NCBI GenBank assembly: GCA_030041495.1
Contig: JASHNT010000024.1
Coordinates: 20,962-84,961, forward strand
Source of the DNA: Bryobacteraceae bacterium
GTDB lineage: Bacteria > Acidobacteriota > Terriglobia > Bryobacterales > Bryobacteraceae
Length of the DNA: 64,000 bases
Reading direction: 5' to 3'
The notes under the pieces are model-generated. The model was given only the letters and a program-made list of their open reading frames with translations, did no database searches and was not told where the DNA came from. Position numbers and translations under genes: made by a program. Shown here in pieces: positions 49,902 to 57,925 of the stretch (the stretch's first letter is position 1; every line of letters begins with the position of its first letter).

Positions 49902-50690
49902 TTAACGCGCCCGTCCGAATTCACAAACCAGGCAGCGCTCCCGCTTCTCGTCCAAGGGAATGATGAAGTACCGCTCCGTGACCCAACCTGTCTTCAAAAA
50001 GTCGTCCTCTGGGAGGATCTTGCTGAACTTCGCCGTAAGGGTGATTAGCTTCTTGCCCGTACCAGCGTTATAGACATCAAAAAAAAGCTTGCCATGGGGA
50101 CCTCTGAAATCAATACAAGGGGAGAACACGGCTCCCGGGCCGGTGTCATTATTACCGCCACAACGCCCGAGAGTACCGCTCCAGCTCTCTAGGATCAGTA
50201 CAGACTTGTCAGGGGACAATCGCAAGGCGCCCCATTTCGCTCCGGTCCTTGTGAATTGACGCCCATCTAGCTCAAAGTTGGAGGACCCGGCCTTTAACAT
50301 GGAACCACCGCTGAACCTATCGCCGGAAACGTTGACGGGCGTCCCCGATTGCCACTCTGCCTCGGTTGTAGGCAGCGCGATGCCCTTCGGGTCGGAGAAA
50401 TCGGCTTCGTAGATATTGGTTGTGTAGTACTTGTTGACCTGTAGCTGCATTCCACGCACCAGGAACTTCGTCCCTTGCAGTCCGGGGACACGAAACTCGT
50501 AGTAGTCGCTCAGACGAAAAATGAAGGGAGGCTGCGTCGCCTGCCAACCAGAAGGAAAGTGCAGTACATGACAGTATTCGCGAGCGGCAGTATTGAGATC
50601 CAGATCGGCCACGTCCCGAGCCGTGGCTACGCTGGGCGCCGCGAAAATGCCCAACACAAGCACCGATTTCAATCTCTTGAATTCCTTCAT
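49902..50690 (-). CDS. exported hypothetical protein (262 aa)
   Basis: The 262-residue protein begins with a signal peptide (LKSVLVLGIFAAPSVATA). The mature part is beta-rich (FIFRLSDYYEFRVPGLQGTKFL; WGALRLSPDKSVLILESWSG) with cysteines at CGGNNDTG and SPCID and a final CLVCEFGR; the Cys pairs suggest disulfides outside the cytoplasm. I do not recognise a family. The start overlaps the stop of a short upstream frame (ATGA). Confidence 0.7.
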   Translation of the reverse strand: MKEFKRLKSVLVLGIFAAPSVATARDVADLDLNTAAREYCHVLHFPSGWQATQPPFIFRLSDYYEFRVPGLQGTKFLVRGMQLQVNKYYTTNIYEADFSDPKGIALPTTEAEWQSGTPVNVSGDRFSGGSMLKAGSSNFELDGRQFTRTGAKWGALRLSPDKSVLILESWSGTLGRCGGNNDTGPGAVFSPCIDFRGPHGKLFFDVYNAGTGKKLITLTAKFSKILPEDDFLKTGWVTERYFIIPLDEKRERCLVCEFGRAR

Positions 50691-50818
50691 TGGAGAGTTA
50701 GCGTTCGGCTAAGAGTTTCCTCGGCAAGCCGGATGGCGAGAAGGGCGTCGCCCGCGGCGCCTTGGAGACCAATCTCGCGGAGTGCCGCTACCATCGCCAC
50801 TTTAAACATCCCGCTCAT
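50687..50818 (-). CDS. short possible gene (43 aa)
   Basis: An ATG at 50818 opens 43 codons (MSGMFKVAMVAALREIGLQG ... RLAEETLSRTLTLQ) that end in a TGA overlapping the start of the exported protein gene by four bases. The composition is protein-like, with an amphipathic Ala/Leu-rich helix. The tight coupling is the best evidence. No family is recognised. It could also be a chance frame in the leader of the downstream gene. Confidence 0.4.
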   Translation of the reverse strand: MSGMFKVAMVAALREIGLQGAAGDALLAIRLAEETLSRTLTLQ

Positions 50819-50848
50819 TTTGGCCCCACAAACCTAGGCTATCGCGTC

Positions 50849-51062
50849 TTGCGGCTGACCGAGGCTGTGCATCAGAAGATTCGCGATCTTGCGAAGCGAG
50901 AGAAGGTCTCGATCAGTCAATTCATTGCGTCCGGCGGTCGCGGAGAAGACAGCCACACTGCTCACCATCGACTATCGGGCGCCGAGGGCCCGGCGCGGGA
51001 GTCCGCGTCTTCTCGATGATGTGCTCGCGCGTGTGCCTGACGGGCCGCTGATTCGCCGGTAA
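50849..51062 (+). pseudogene. RHH/HicB-type antitoxin broken by a +1 frameshift
   Basis: From a TTG at 50849 the frame reads LRLTEAVHQKIRDLAKREKV then SISQFIAS, the ribbon-helix-helix type antitoxin pattern. After FIAS the next frame continues as AVAEKTATLLTIDYRAPRAR, RGSPRLLDDVLARVPDGPLI, ending RR at TAA (51060-51062). Dropping the single extra G at about 50933 joins them as SISQFIASAVAEK, the family consensus. There is no toxin gene next to it. The frameshift is inferred from the family pattern recalled from memory. Confidence 0.6.
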
Positions 51063-51109
51063 CGAGCTGCCGACAACGTCAGCGGCCGAGCGCCGGCGTA
51101 GGAGGGCGG

Positions 51110-52384
51110 CTACTTCATCCAGTAGGCCGGCAGGTTAGTTTTCGTCGCGCGGACGATTTCGAGCGCGGCTTGGCGCGCGCCAGCATTGAGCGAGTCGTAG
51201 GGCTTCGACTGATCCTTGCCGGAGAGCACGTCGTACATGCGCTGGTAAATCAGGTTGAGAAGCTTGGGCGGCAGGTTGCCGAAGGCCTCGGAATAAATCA
51301 TGTAGGAGACGGGATAGCGGAACAGGCGCGTTTTTAGATCGAAGTCTCGCAGCGAGCGGCCTTGATTGTCGCGCGGGCCGCGCGCCGGGAAGGTTTTGGT
51401 GAATGTGGAAACTCCAGTAATGGGCTCTTTGAGCGGAGCTTCATCGGCGAAGAGCATGTAGCTCAGCAGCTCTTCGACTTCCGAATTCATCTGCGCGTCG
51501 TCCCATTTGTTCTGGCGCAGAGCGATGCGCGCGTCCCAGCCGACGCGGATCAGCAGGTTGGTCATGCGCGTCTGGTGCTCCAGAGTCATTAACGCGACGA
51601 CGTCGCTGGTAGGCGCAAGATAGCGCGAGGTGTCGAAAAACGGCTTCAGATCGGTGATGTTTTCGGTGGTTCCCTTGGGCGCGGCTGCGCCGGGATGCAG
51701 CGGGTCGATCAGCGCCACGTTGTTGCCGTAATGCGTCTGGGAGCCGGTTGCGCCGCTGACGTACCAGCCTCCCCAGCGATCTTCGATGGGGACCCGGCCG
51801 TCGGTGATGAAGGAGCTGCCGTGGCTCTCTCTCGCGTCGGTCTGCGGGTGCAGCGAACTCACCATCAGGCCCGGCACGGCCAGTGTGGGAGGGCCCTCAT
51901 GGCAGCGCAGGCAATCCTGGCGGCGGCCGAATTCCGGCTTCGCGACTTGGGGCACGTCCAGCGTGTAGAGATGGACGCCACGGACCGGGTCCAGGCCGGT
52001 GAGCTCGAGCGCGTCACCGTTCTGGACGTAGCCGACGGCGACGTTGTCGTTGAAATAGATGGCGCGGGGGGTGCGGGGATTGATGTGCTCGGCCTGGATG
52101 CTGCCTTTGGAAAAGACCAGCACTTGAGAATCGACGGGAACATCGAGCGCCTTGAGCAAGGCCGGAAGGTAGCCCCAGCCGTTGGGCGCGTAGTCCAGCT
52201 TGATCTCGCCGCTCGCGATTTTCTTGGAAAGCCGGGCGACGGGATCGTTGGGCGGAGTCGTGTCGTATTGAATGGCGGGATCGTCGGTAGGGATGTAAAT
52301 GGCGTCTTCCAGACTGTCGACGAAGGCTCCGGCGGCGGCCGCGATGAGGAGGGACGAGACTGCGATCAGAGTTCCGCGGCGCAT
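51110..52384 (-). CDS. exported single-haem c-type cytochrome, paralogue
   Basis: The 424-residue protein has an N-terminal signal/anchor (TLIAVSSLLIAAAAGAFVD) and the haem motif DCLRCHEGPPTLAVPG. Along its length it parallels the 48399-49700 protein: YAPNGWGYLPALLKALDVPV, VFSKGSIQAEHINPRTPRAIYFND, WGGWYVSGATGSQTHYGN, VVALMTLEHQTRMTNLLIRVGWD and YMIYSEAFGNLPPKLLNLIYQRMYDVLSGKDQ. The two copies are on the same strand, separated by an exported hypothetical and a broken antitoxin, so a tandem duplication later interrupted by insertion is likely. Its partner proteins are not visible. Confidence 0.88.
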   Translation of the reverse strand: MRRGTLIAVSSLLIAAAAGAFVDSLEDAIYIPTDDPAIQYDTTPPNDPVARLSKKIASGEIKLDYAPNGWGYLPALLKALDVPVDSQVLVFSKGSIQAEHINPRTPRAIYFNDNVAVGYVQNGDALELTGLDPVRGVHLYTLDVPQVAKPEFGRRQDCLRCHEGPPTLAVPGLMVSSLHPQTDARESHGSSFITDGRVPIEDRWGGWYVSGATGSQTHYGNNVALIDPLHPGAAAPKGTTENITDLKPFFDTSRYLAPTSDVVALMTLEHQTRMTNLLIRVGWDARIALRQNKWDDAQMNSEVEELLSYMLFADEAPLKEPITGVSTFTKTFPARGPRDNQGRSLRDFDLKTRLFRYPVSYMIYSEAFGNLPPKLLNLIYQRMYDVLSGKDQSKPYDSLNAGARQAALEIVRATKTNLPAYWMK

Positions 52385-52466
52385 GTCTTTACTTTATCGC
52401 AGGGACTTTATACCAAGTCGCTTCCCGATTGATATTGAGGCGATCTTCATATAGAATGCCTTCAGT

Positions 52467-52799
52467 ATGGATCTATTGCAAGGAACGCTGGACATGCTGG
52501 TGCTGCGGACGCTGGCCGCCGGTCCGCTGCACGGCTACGGGATTTCGAAGGCGATTCATTTGAGCTCCAGTGAGAGGCTGGAGATCGAGTTCGGCTCGCT
52601 CTATCCGGCGCTGAAGCGGCTGGAGCTGAAGGGCTGGATCGCGTCGAAGTGGGAAATGTCGGAGCATAACCGGCGCGCGAAGTTTTACCGGCTGACTCCG
52701 GCCGGGCGCAGGCAACTCCGGCAGGAGCGTTCCAAGTGGGCGGAGTTCGTGAGCGCAGTGGCTCGGGTGATGGGGCCCGCACCCGGAGAAGTGAAATGA
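52467..52799 (+). CDS. PadR-family transcriptional regulator
   Basis: The 110-residue protein opens with MDLLQGTLDMLVLRTLAAGP and LHGYGISKAIHLSS, continues with FGSLYPALKRLELKGWIASKW and ends RRAKFYRLTPAGRRQLRQE, a full PadR winged-helix domain. In acidobacteria such short PadR genes usually precede MacB-like permease genes; here the next gene, overlapped by four bases, is a broken TIGR03435 gene. Its target is therefore uncertain. Confidence 0.93.
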   Translation: MDLLQGTLDMLVLRTLAAGPLHGYGISKAIHLSSSERLEIEFGSLYPALKRLELKGWIASKWEMSEHNRRAKFYRLTPAGRRQLRQERSKWAEFVSAVARVMGPAPGEVK

Positions 52800-53090
52800 G
52801 ATGCGTTGCACTATTATGCGGACTGACCGTTGCTGCGTTCGCGCAGGAGGCGGAGCTGACGTTCGATGTAGCTTCGATTCGTCCGGCCGCGCGATGCCGG
52901 TGGTGGACCAGACCGGGCTCGCGGGCCAGTACGATTTCACGCTGGAATATGGACTCGACCCGGGAGCAGCGGACGCGCCGGAGCAAGGGGGCGGGCTCCC
53001 TCCCTTGCAAGTCGCCATTCAGCAACTCGGGCTGCGGTCGGAGGGTTATCCAGGAGCCCGATCCGGACAATCGTATTGTCTAGGTACCGG
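52796..53090 (+). pseudogene. TIGR03435 family gene, internally deleted and frameshifted
   Basis: The start overlaps the PadR stop (ATGA) and encodes a clear family N-terminus: MRCVALLCGLTVAAFAQEAE, then LTFDVASIRPA. At about 52893 it jumps, in another frame, to the C-terminal part MPVVDQTGLAGQYDFTLEYG and GLPPLQVAIQQLGLRSE. The central ~150 residues (the YGVKDYQI.. and DRFQLKLH.. regions of intact copies) are absent. After LGLRSE the family ending is not recognisable either. The end coordinate is approximate. Confidence 0.75.
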
Positions 53091-53112
53091 CCACCGGAAG
53101 GGTAGGCGGAGC

Positions 53113-53937
53113 CTACCTGGCGTCGAGAATCCGTCCCTGCTGGTGGTCTTCCTCGGCCTGTTCGGTCTCGCCCAAGGCGCGCTCAGACTCCGCGCGGGCG
53201 TAATAGGTTTGGGGCCGGTCGGGAGCAAAGGCGATCGCCTCGGTAAAATCCTCAATTGCGCGGCGATAGTCGTTCAGCGCTTGATAGGTAGCGCCGCGCT
53301 GGTAATAGTTTTCGGAACCGGGCTCGATCTCCACGGCATGGTCAAACTCGGCTATGGCGCCCTGCAGGTTCCCGGAGGCCCGCATTGCTATGCCGCGAAG
53401 ATTGTAGGCGCGCGCCAAGCGCGGAGAGATCGCCAGCGCCGCGGTCGAGTCGGCGATCGCGGCCGTGTAGTTCTTTTCGTCCAGGTAGGCGCCGGCGCGT
53501 TCGAGGAGAATTTGCGGATCGCCTGGGCGCAATTTCACCGCCTGGGTGAAATCCGCGACGGCCAAGGCCGGATCATAGAGCGCCATATGGGCCCGGCCGC
53601 GCAAGATGTAGGCGCCGGTCAATTTCCGTTCCAGCCCGACGGCGCGGTCACAGGCGAGGATGGCCTGGTCGTAACGGGCCGAATCGAACAGGCGCTGGGC
53701 CGTGTCGAAGGATTGCTGCGCGCGCACGGGGTCGGTAGATCGCTTGTACATCCACGCGGACACCCCGGCTACCACCACCGCCAGCGAAATCCATAGAACC
53801 TTCTTGCGGAGCGCAGCGCGGGCAACGTCCTCTGCGGTGACTGGAATCGGGACCGGCGGCGAGGCAGCCCGCCGCGCGCCCGAAACGGGCCTGCCTGCCG
53901 GCTTGACAGGGCGGTTCCTGGATGCGGAGTCAGGCAC
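53113..53937 (-). CDS. membrane-anchored TPR protein
   Basis: A GTG at 53937 gives 274 residues; the frame is open upstream but that part is antisense to rnhA. There is an N-terminal Pro/Arg-rich cytosolic stretch, one membrane helix (KVLWISLAVVVAGVSAWMY), then about six TPR units (AQRLFDSARYDQAILACDRAV, LRGRAHMALYDPALAVADFT, AYNLRGIAMRASGNLQGAIA, YYQRGATYQALNDYRRAIED, YYARAESERALGETEQAEED). TPR arrays assemble protein complexes at the membrane surface. It is divergent from rnhA with 45 bases between starts. Confidence 0.85.
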   Translation of the reverse strand: MPDSASRNRPVKPAGRPVSGARRAASPPVPIPVTAEDVARAALRKKVLWISLAVVVAGVSAWMYKRSTDPVRAQQSFDTAQRLFDSARYDQAILACDRAVGLERKLTGAYILRGRAHMALYDPALAVADFTQAVKLRPGDPQILLERAGAYLDEKNYTAAIADSTAALAISPRLARAYNLRGIAMRASGNLQGAIAEFDHAVEIEPGSENYYQRGATYQALNDYRRAIEDFTEAIAFAPDRPQTYYARAESERALGETEQAEEDHQQGRILDAR

Positions 53938-53982
53938 TGACTTTATGATAGAGGAAGCGCGAATTCCAGAAAAAGCCAACGC

Positions 53983-54426
53983 ATGAAACACGTCCAACTG
54001 ATCACCGACGGAGCCTGCCTGGGCAACCCCGGACCGGGGGGGTGGGCCTACATCCTCCGCTATGGCGGCCACAAGCGCGAAATGTCCGGAGCCGAGCCCG
54101 CCACCACTAACAATCGCATGGAGCTGCGTGCCGCCATCGAGGGGATGCGCGCCTTGAAAGAGCCATGCGAAGTGGAAGTGGTCACGGATTCCGAGTACCT
54201 CAAAAACGGCATCACCAAGTGGATTCACGGATGGAAACGCAACGGGTGGAAGACCGCATCTAAGAAACCAGTGGTCAACCAGGACTTGTGGAACGAGCTG
54301 GACGCCGCAGCTTCGCGGCACAGCATCCACTGGACCTGGACCAAGGGGCACGCCGACCACGACGACAACAACCGTTGCGATGAGCTGGCGACGCAGGCTG
54401 CCCGCGGACTAACGGGAGTTAAGTGA
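53983..54426 (+). CDS. rnhA: ribonuclease HI
   Basis: The 147-residue protein has the RNase HI core with all four catalytic acids: [16 protein letters not shown] (Asp), [15 protein letters not shown] (Glu), [12 protein letters not shown] (Asp) and [12 protein letters not shown] (Asp), plus the His of [10 protein letters not shown] and the basic handle [19 protein letters not shown]. It cuts the RNA strand of RNA-DNA hybrids. An outer-membrane-barrel gene follows after seven bases, possibly co-transcribed. Confidence 0.97.
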   Translation: MKHVQLITDGACLGNPGPGGWAYILRYGGHKREMSGAEPATTNNRMELRAAIEGMRALKEPCEVEVVTDSEYLKNGITKWIHGWKRNGWKTASKKPVVNQDLWNELDAAASRHSIHWTWTKGHADHDDNNRCDELATQAARGLTGVK

Positions 54427-54433
54427 AGAGCAG

Positions 54434-54994
54434 ATGCAAAAGACATTCTGGACCTTTTTCGTTTTGGCGCTGGCCGGGCTTTCCGTGCCGGCCGCGGCGC
54501 AGCCTTTTGGAGCCGGTCTCAAACTCGGCGCGACCCTGACCAACTCAGTTTCCTCGGTCGAATCGGCAACGATTCCCAATAGTTCGGCGCTGATCGTGGG
54601 CCCGTACGTGGAGCTGCGCTTGCCGCTGGGCTTCGCCATCGAAGGCGACGCGCTGTATTATCCGGGGCTATTTCCGGATGCCGCCGGAGGGGGATCGATG
54701 TGGCAATTTCCGATTTTGGCCAAACTGCGCTTCCTGAAAGGGCCGGTGCGGCCCTACATCGAAGGCGGTCCGGCGTACAGCCACATTACCGATGTGAAGA
54801 CGCTGCCAGATCTCCTGCACAGCTCCGATTTCGGAATTACTTTGGGAGCGGGTGTGGAGCTGAAGCTGCTGGCTTTGCGGATCTCTCCGGAGATCCGCTA
54901 CAACGGATTCCTGTTCACCAATATCCAGAGTCCGCTCGGGTTGTTTCAATCCAACCGGAATCAGGCGGTGTTCCTAGTGGGCATCGGATTCTGA
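54434..54994 (+). CDS. outer-membrane beta-barrel protein
   Basis: The 186-residue protein has a signal peptide (FFVLALAGLSVPAAAQ) and alternating amphipathic strands (GAGLKLGATLT, LIVGPYVELRLPLGFAIEGDALYY, PILAKLRFL, VRPYIEGGPAYSH, FGITLGAGVELKLLALRISPEIRY), ending in FLVGIGF with a C-terminal Phe as expected for barrel insertion. It fits the eight-stranded porin-like OMP family. The gene overlaps the convergent aldolase gene by 34 bases. Confidence 0.85.
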   Translation: MQKTFWTFFVLALAGLSVPAAAQPFGAGLKLGATLTNSVSSVESATIPNSSALIVGPYVELRLPLGFAIEGDALYYPGLFPDAAGGGSMWQFPILAKLRFLKGPVRPYIEGGPAYSHITDVKTLPDLLHSSDFGITLGAGVELKLLALRISPEIRYNGFLFTNIQSPLGLFQSNRNQAVFLVGIGF

Positions 54995-55773
54995 AGCGCC
55001 TCAATTTGCCGCCGCAACTCCCGGCAAACCTCGTCCCGTTGACAGGCGCTTGCGGACGTCCAATGTTCGATCGCTTTTCGCAACAGGCAGACTTCCTGAG
55101 CCAGATTGGAGTAAGCCGGTTCGCGAAAGGACCTGCCTAACCAGCCGCGCGTTGCACGCTGAAGCACCTGCTCGGCTAGCACGAGCGCCGGGGCCAAGGG
55201 CAGATCCCGCCGCCTGAGACTGCCGATGCCGCCGAAGCCAAACGGAAGACCGCTGGAGCGAAGAATCACGAGCACCTCATCCAACGCGGGCGTCGCGAGC
55301 ACGTCGAACCAGTGAACCAGTCCCTGGGAGATGCTGAGGTCGTTAAGACCGACGTGAATCTCGGCGAGGCCCGGCAGGCGGCACAGCTCAAGCAGGATTG
55401 CCACCGCGCCTACGCGCTCGACCAGAAGAACCGGCGCGGCCTGGCGACCCACGGCGTCAACGAACTCCGCGGCTTGATCCAGGCGGTCGAAATAGGGCAG
55501 CATGACGAAGTCCGCGCCCGCGCTGACGACTTGGGCGGTTTGCTCGCGGGTGGCCGGATGCGGCGGATCCACGCGCACGGTTAACCTGGCGCGGGTCAGC
55601 ACGCGCTTGATCCGGGATACGTCGTGGATGGTATGCGAAGAAAGGAACAGGCCTCGCCCGGCTTGGCGTTCCGCCTTGCCCAAGCGCTCCAGGTCGATCA
55701 TGATGCGCTCGATCCCGGCGTCCTCGGCGGCACGCGCGGCGGCGGGGTCGTTGGTGATCAGCGAAAGCTCCAT
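54961..55773 (-). CDS. HpcH/HpaI aldolase-citrate lyase family protein
   Basis: The 270-residue protein is a TIM barrel: MELSLITNDPAAARAAEDAG, RIMIDLERLGKAERQ, RLTVRVDPPHP, AGADFVMLPYFDRLDQAAEF, LLVERVGAVAILLELCRLPG and IHVGLNDLSISQG. The Glu/Asp metal-binding positions (VERVGA, DLS) are seen. Members in glycan gene clusters cleave or form C-C bonds in sugar acids. It is the last of three minus-strand genes (glycosyltransferase, epimerase-like, this). The end overlaps the barrel gene on the other strand. Confidence 0.83.
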   Translation of the reverse strand: MELSLITNDPAAARAAEDAGIERIMIDLERLGKAERQAGRGLFLSSHTIHDVSRIKRVLTRARLTVRVDPPHPATREQTAQVVSAGADFVMLPYFDRLDQAAEFVDAVGRQAAPVLLVERVGAVAILLELCRLPGLAEIHVGLNDLSISQGLVHWFDVLATPALDEVLVILRSSGLPFGFGGIGSLRRRDLPLAPALVLAEQVLQRATRGWLGRSFREPAYSNLAQEVCLLRKAIEHWTSASACQRDEVCRELRRQIEALQNPMPTRNTA

Positions 55774-55779
55774 GGGTGC

Positions 55780-56244
55780 TTATTCCGGCCAGCGATAAGG
55801 AATGAGCGGATCGTCCCAGGCCAGCCTTTTTTCATCCGGATGGCTGAAGTCGAAGGGCAGCGTGTTGAGGTGCAGCAAACAGGCAGACTGTTCGCCGATG
55901 GCGCGGAACCCGTGCCAGACGCCGGTGGGAATCCGGACCAGCAAGGGAACTTCCTCCGACATGCGAATTTCCTGGATCATCCGCTGCGTGGGCGAATCCG
56001 CGCGAGCGTCGTAAAGCACCAGGAGAAGGCGTCCCGCGACCAAGGCAATCTGGTCGGTCTGTTGGCGATGGAGGTACCAGGCGCGGACGACTCCGGGCTT
56101 GGTCGCGGTGATGTAGGCTTGGCCGAAGCCGGGGAAATGGGGATCGTCACAGCGCTGCACCTCCATCAGGTGCCCGCGCTCGGTGATCACTTTTTTGAGC
56201 GTCACGGTGGTCACCTGGTGGATACAGCCGGGCGGTACGCTCAT
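55780..56244 (-). CDS. RmlC-like cupin (dTDP-4-dehydrorhamnose 3,5-epimerase family)
   Basis: The 154-residue protein has a cupin pattern fitting the RmlC/FdtA group: RGHLMEVQRCDDPHFPGFGQAYIT, VVRAWYLHRQQTDQIALVAGRLLLVLYDARADSPT, and LVRIPTGVWHGFRAIGEQSACLLHLNT. The His of YLHRQ and of VWHGF match the active-site region. Such proteins change the stereochemistry of nucleotide-activated deoxysugars. It starts within the end of a glycosyltransferase gene (4-base overlap). Confidence 0.85.
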   Translation of the reverse strand: MSVPPGCIHQVTTVTLKKVITERGHLMEVQRCDDPHFPGFGQAYITATKPGVVRAWYLHRQQTDQIALVAGRLLLVLYDARADSPTQRMIQEIRMSEEVPLLVRIPTGVWHGFRAIGEQSACLLHLNTLPFDFSHPDEKRLAWDDPLIPYRWPE

Positions 56245-56978
56245 GGGATCAGGATCGCCTCCTTCTGGACTTTGTGAAACTCTTCCTGCTTGCGCTGCTC
56301 ATCCCAGAGGTACTGGAAGCCCCAGCCGCGCGCGATGTCGTAACGTTCCAGCCCTTGGCGCAACTCGCGCAAGCGCGAAACATAATAGTCCAAGCCGAGG
56401 AACTTGTAGTGCAGGAGCTTGACCTCACCGGTACGCAGCCGCCGGACGCGCCAACCGGTGTCGGCGGTGTGACGGCCGGGTTCGAAATTCGTCTCGCGGA
56501 TCCGATCCGGCCGGAACAACTGAGGTTTATCCAAGAGTTTGTCACGCCGGCCCATTACGACCTGTTGGCGTAGAGGCCGGTTGGGAGACGGAAAGGTCTC
56601 GGAGACCATGTCGAAACCTCGGGGGACAATGAGGGAGATCCGCGGCGACCGGGACGCGAGGTAGCGCCGTAAATCGGGATGATAAAGATGCTCGTCGATG
56701 TTGCAGATGATCACCCAGTCGGCGTGGCCGCGGCTCGGCTTCCAGCAGCGATTGTAAAACTCCTGGGCGGCTTGAACGAACGAAGGTCCGTGCACTTTAA
56801 ACTCGCCCAGGGTAACCTTGGGATGGTTACGGAGGAGATCCAGGGAACCATCGGTGGAACCGTTATCGAAGATAAAGTAACGATCCACCGCCGGATCATA
56901 GTTCTGGAAGAAGAAGGGCAGCAGACGGGCTTCGTTCCAGCAGAGGGCGTACAGGTGCACTCGAATGTCCGCGGCCAT
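56241..56978 (-). CDS. glycosyltransferase family 2 (GT92-like) protein
   Basis: The 245-residue protein begins with the GT-A pattern LYALCWNEARLLPFFFQNYDPAVDRYFIFDNGSTDGS and has a metal-binding-type motif ADWVIICNIDEHLYHPDL (IDEH) and VSETFPSPNRP. The end (LLHYKFLGLDYYVSRLRELRQGLERYD) fits the C-terminal HYK..D motif of bacterial family 2/92 transferases. With the RmlC-like and aldolase genes it forms a three-gene glycan operon. Donor and acceptor are unknown. Confidence 0.85.
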   Translation of the reverse strand: MAADIRVHLYALCWNEARLLPFFFQNYDPAVDRYFIFDNGSTDGSLDLLRNHPKVTLGEFKVHGPSFVQAAQEFYNRCWKPSRGHADWVIICNIDEHLYHPDLRRYLASRSPRISLIVPRGFDMVSETFPSPNRPLRQQVVMGRRDKLLDKPQLFRPDRIRETNFEPGRHTADTGWRVRRLRTGEVKLLHYKFLGLDYYVSRLRELRQGLERYDIARGWGFQYLWDEQRKQEEFHKVQKEAILIP

Positions 56979-57046
56979 AATGTTGTATCTGGATTACTCT
57001 AGCACTGGGAGCGGCGGACGGCGCGGGGGGTGCCCGTTCGAGCTTT

Positions 57047-57925
57047 TTGTTCGCAAGGCTTCGCTGGTACACTAAGAGATTGCTTTCCGCTGAATCCAGT
57101 CGTCCAGAGACCGCCGGGCGGCCGCGCGTGTGCGCCGTGAGCTATCTGAATACCGTGCCGCTGGTGTGGGGTCTCGAGCATTCCCCGGACCCGGCTCTAC
57201 GCGAGACCTTCGATCTACGCTTCGCGCTGCCCTCGGATTGCGCGGCGCAGTTGGCTGCGGGCGAGGCCGATATCGGCATCGTGCCGGTGATCGAGATGGC
57301 GCGGCAGAAAATGGATTACTTCCGCGGGACGGGCATCGCCTGCCACGGCCCGGTGCGGAGCATCCTGCTGATTTCGAAAGTCCCCATGAATCGCATCCGG
57401 ACTCTGGCGGCGGACGCAGCCTCGCGGACTTCCGTGATGTTGGCGCGGGTGATCCTGGCCGAGAAATATGGAGTGGAGCCGGCGGTGGTGGCGCGGCCGG
57501 CGGATCTGGCCCCCATGCTGGGCGAAGCCGACGCGGCGCTGATTATCGGCGATCCGGCGCTGCGCCTGGACCCGGCCACGCTGCCGTTCGAGACGCTGGA
57601 TCTGGGCGGCGAATGGGTGGCGATGACCGGCCTGCCGATGGTGTTCGCGGTGTGGAGTTACAATCCGACCTGGAGCGGAGCATCGAGAAGTGGAGCAGCG
57701 GGCCCGCGGCACGAACGCTACGCTCAGGCATTCCGCGACTCCTGCCGCTATGGAATCGGGCATGCCGCGGATATTGCGCGGAGCGAAGGTCCGGCGCGCG
57801 GAGTCAGTGAAGAGCTGGCACTCGAATACGTGACGCGGCATATTGTGTACGAGCTTGGCGAGAAGGATTATCAGGGCCTGGAGCAATACGTAAAGATGGC
57901 GATGGCCGTGGGAGCGCCAGCATGA
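57047..57925 (+). CDS. mqnA: chorismate dehydratase of the futalosine menaquinone route
   Basis: A TTG at 57047 gives 292 residues; the family usually begins at VCAVSYLNTVPLVWGLE, so a GTG at 57128 is possible. The periplasmic-binding-protein-like fold reads RFALPSDCAAQLAAGEADIGIVPVIEMARQ, RSILLISKVPMNRIRTLA, VILAEKYGVEP, and ALIIGDPALRLDPATLPFETLDLGGEWVAMTGLPMVFAVW, the MqnA signature. It removes water from chorismate to give 3-[(1-carboxyvinyl)oxy]benzoate. It overlaps mqnC by four bases. Two routes to menaquinone exist; this pair shows the futalosine one. Confidence 0.92.
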   Translation: MFARLRWYTKRLLSAESSRPETAGRPRVCAVSYLNTVPLVWGLEHSPDPALRETFDLRFALPSDCAAQLAAGEADIGIVPVIEMARQKMDYFRGTGIACHGPVRSILLISKVPMNRIRTLAADAASRTSVMLARVILAEKYGVEPAVVARPADLAPMLGEADAALIIGDPALRLDPATLPFETLDLGGEWVAMTGLPMVFAVWSYNPTWSGASRSGAAGPRHERYAQAFRDSCRYGIGHAADIARSEGPARGVSEELALEYVTRHIVYELGEKDYQGLEQYVKMAMAVGAPA

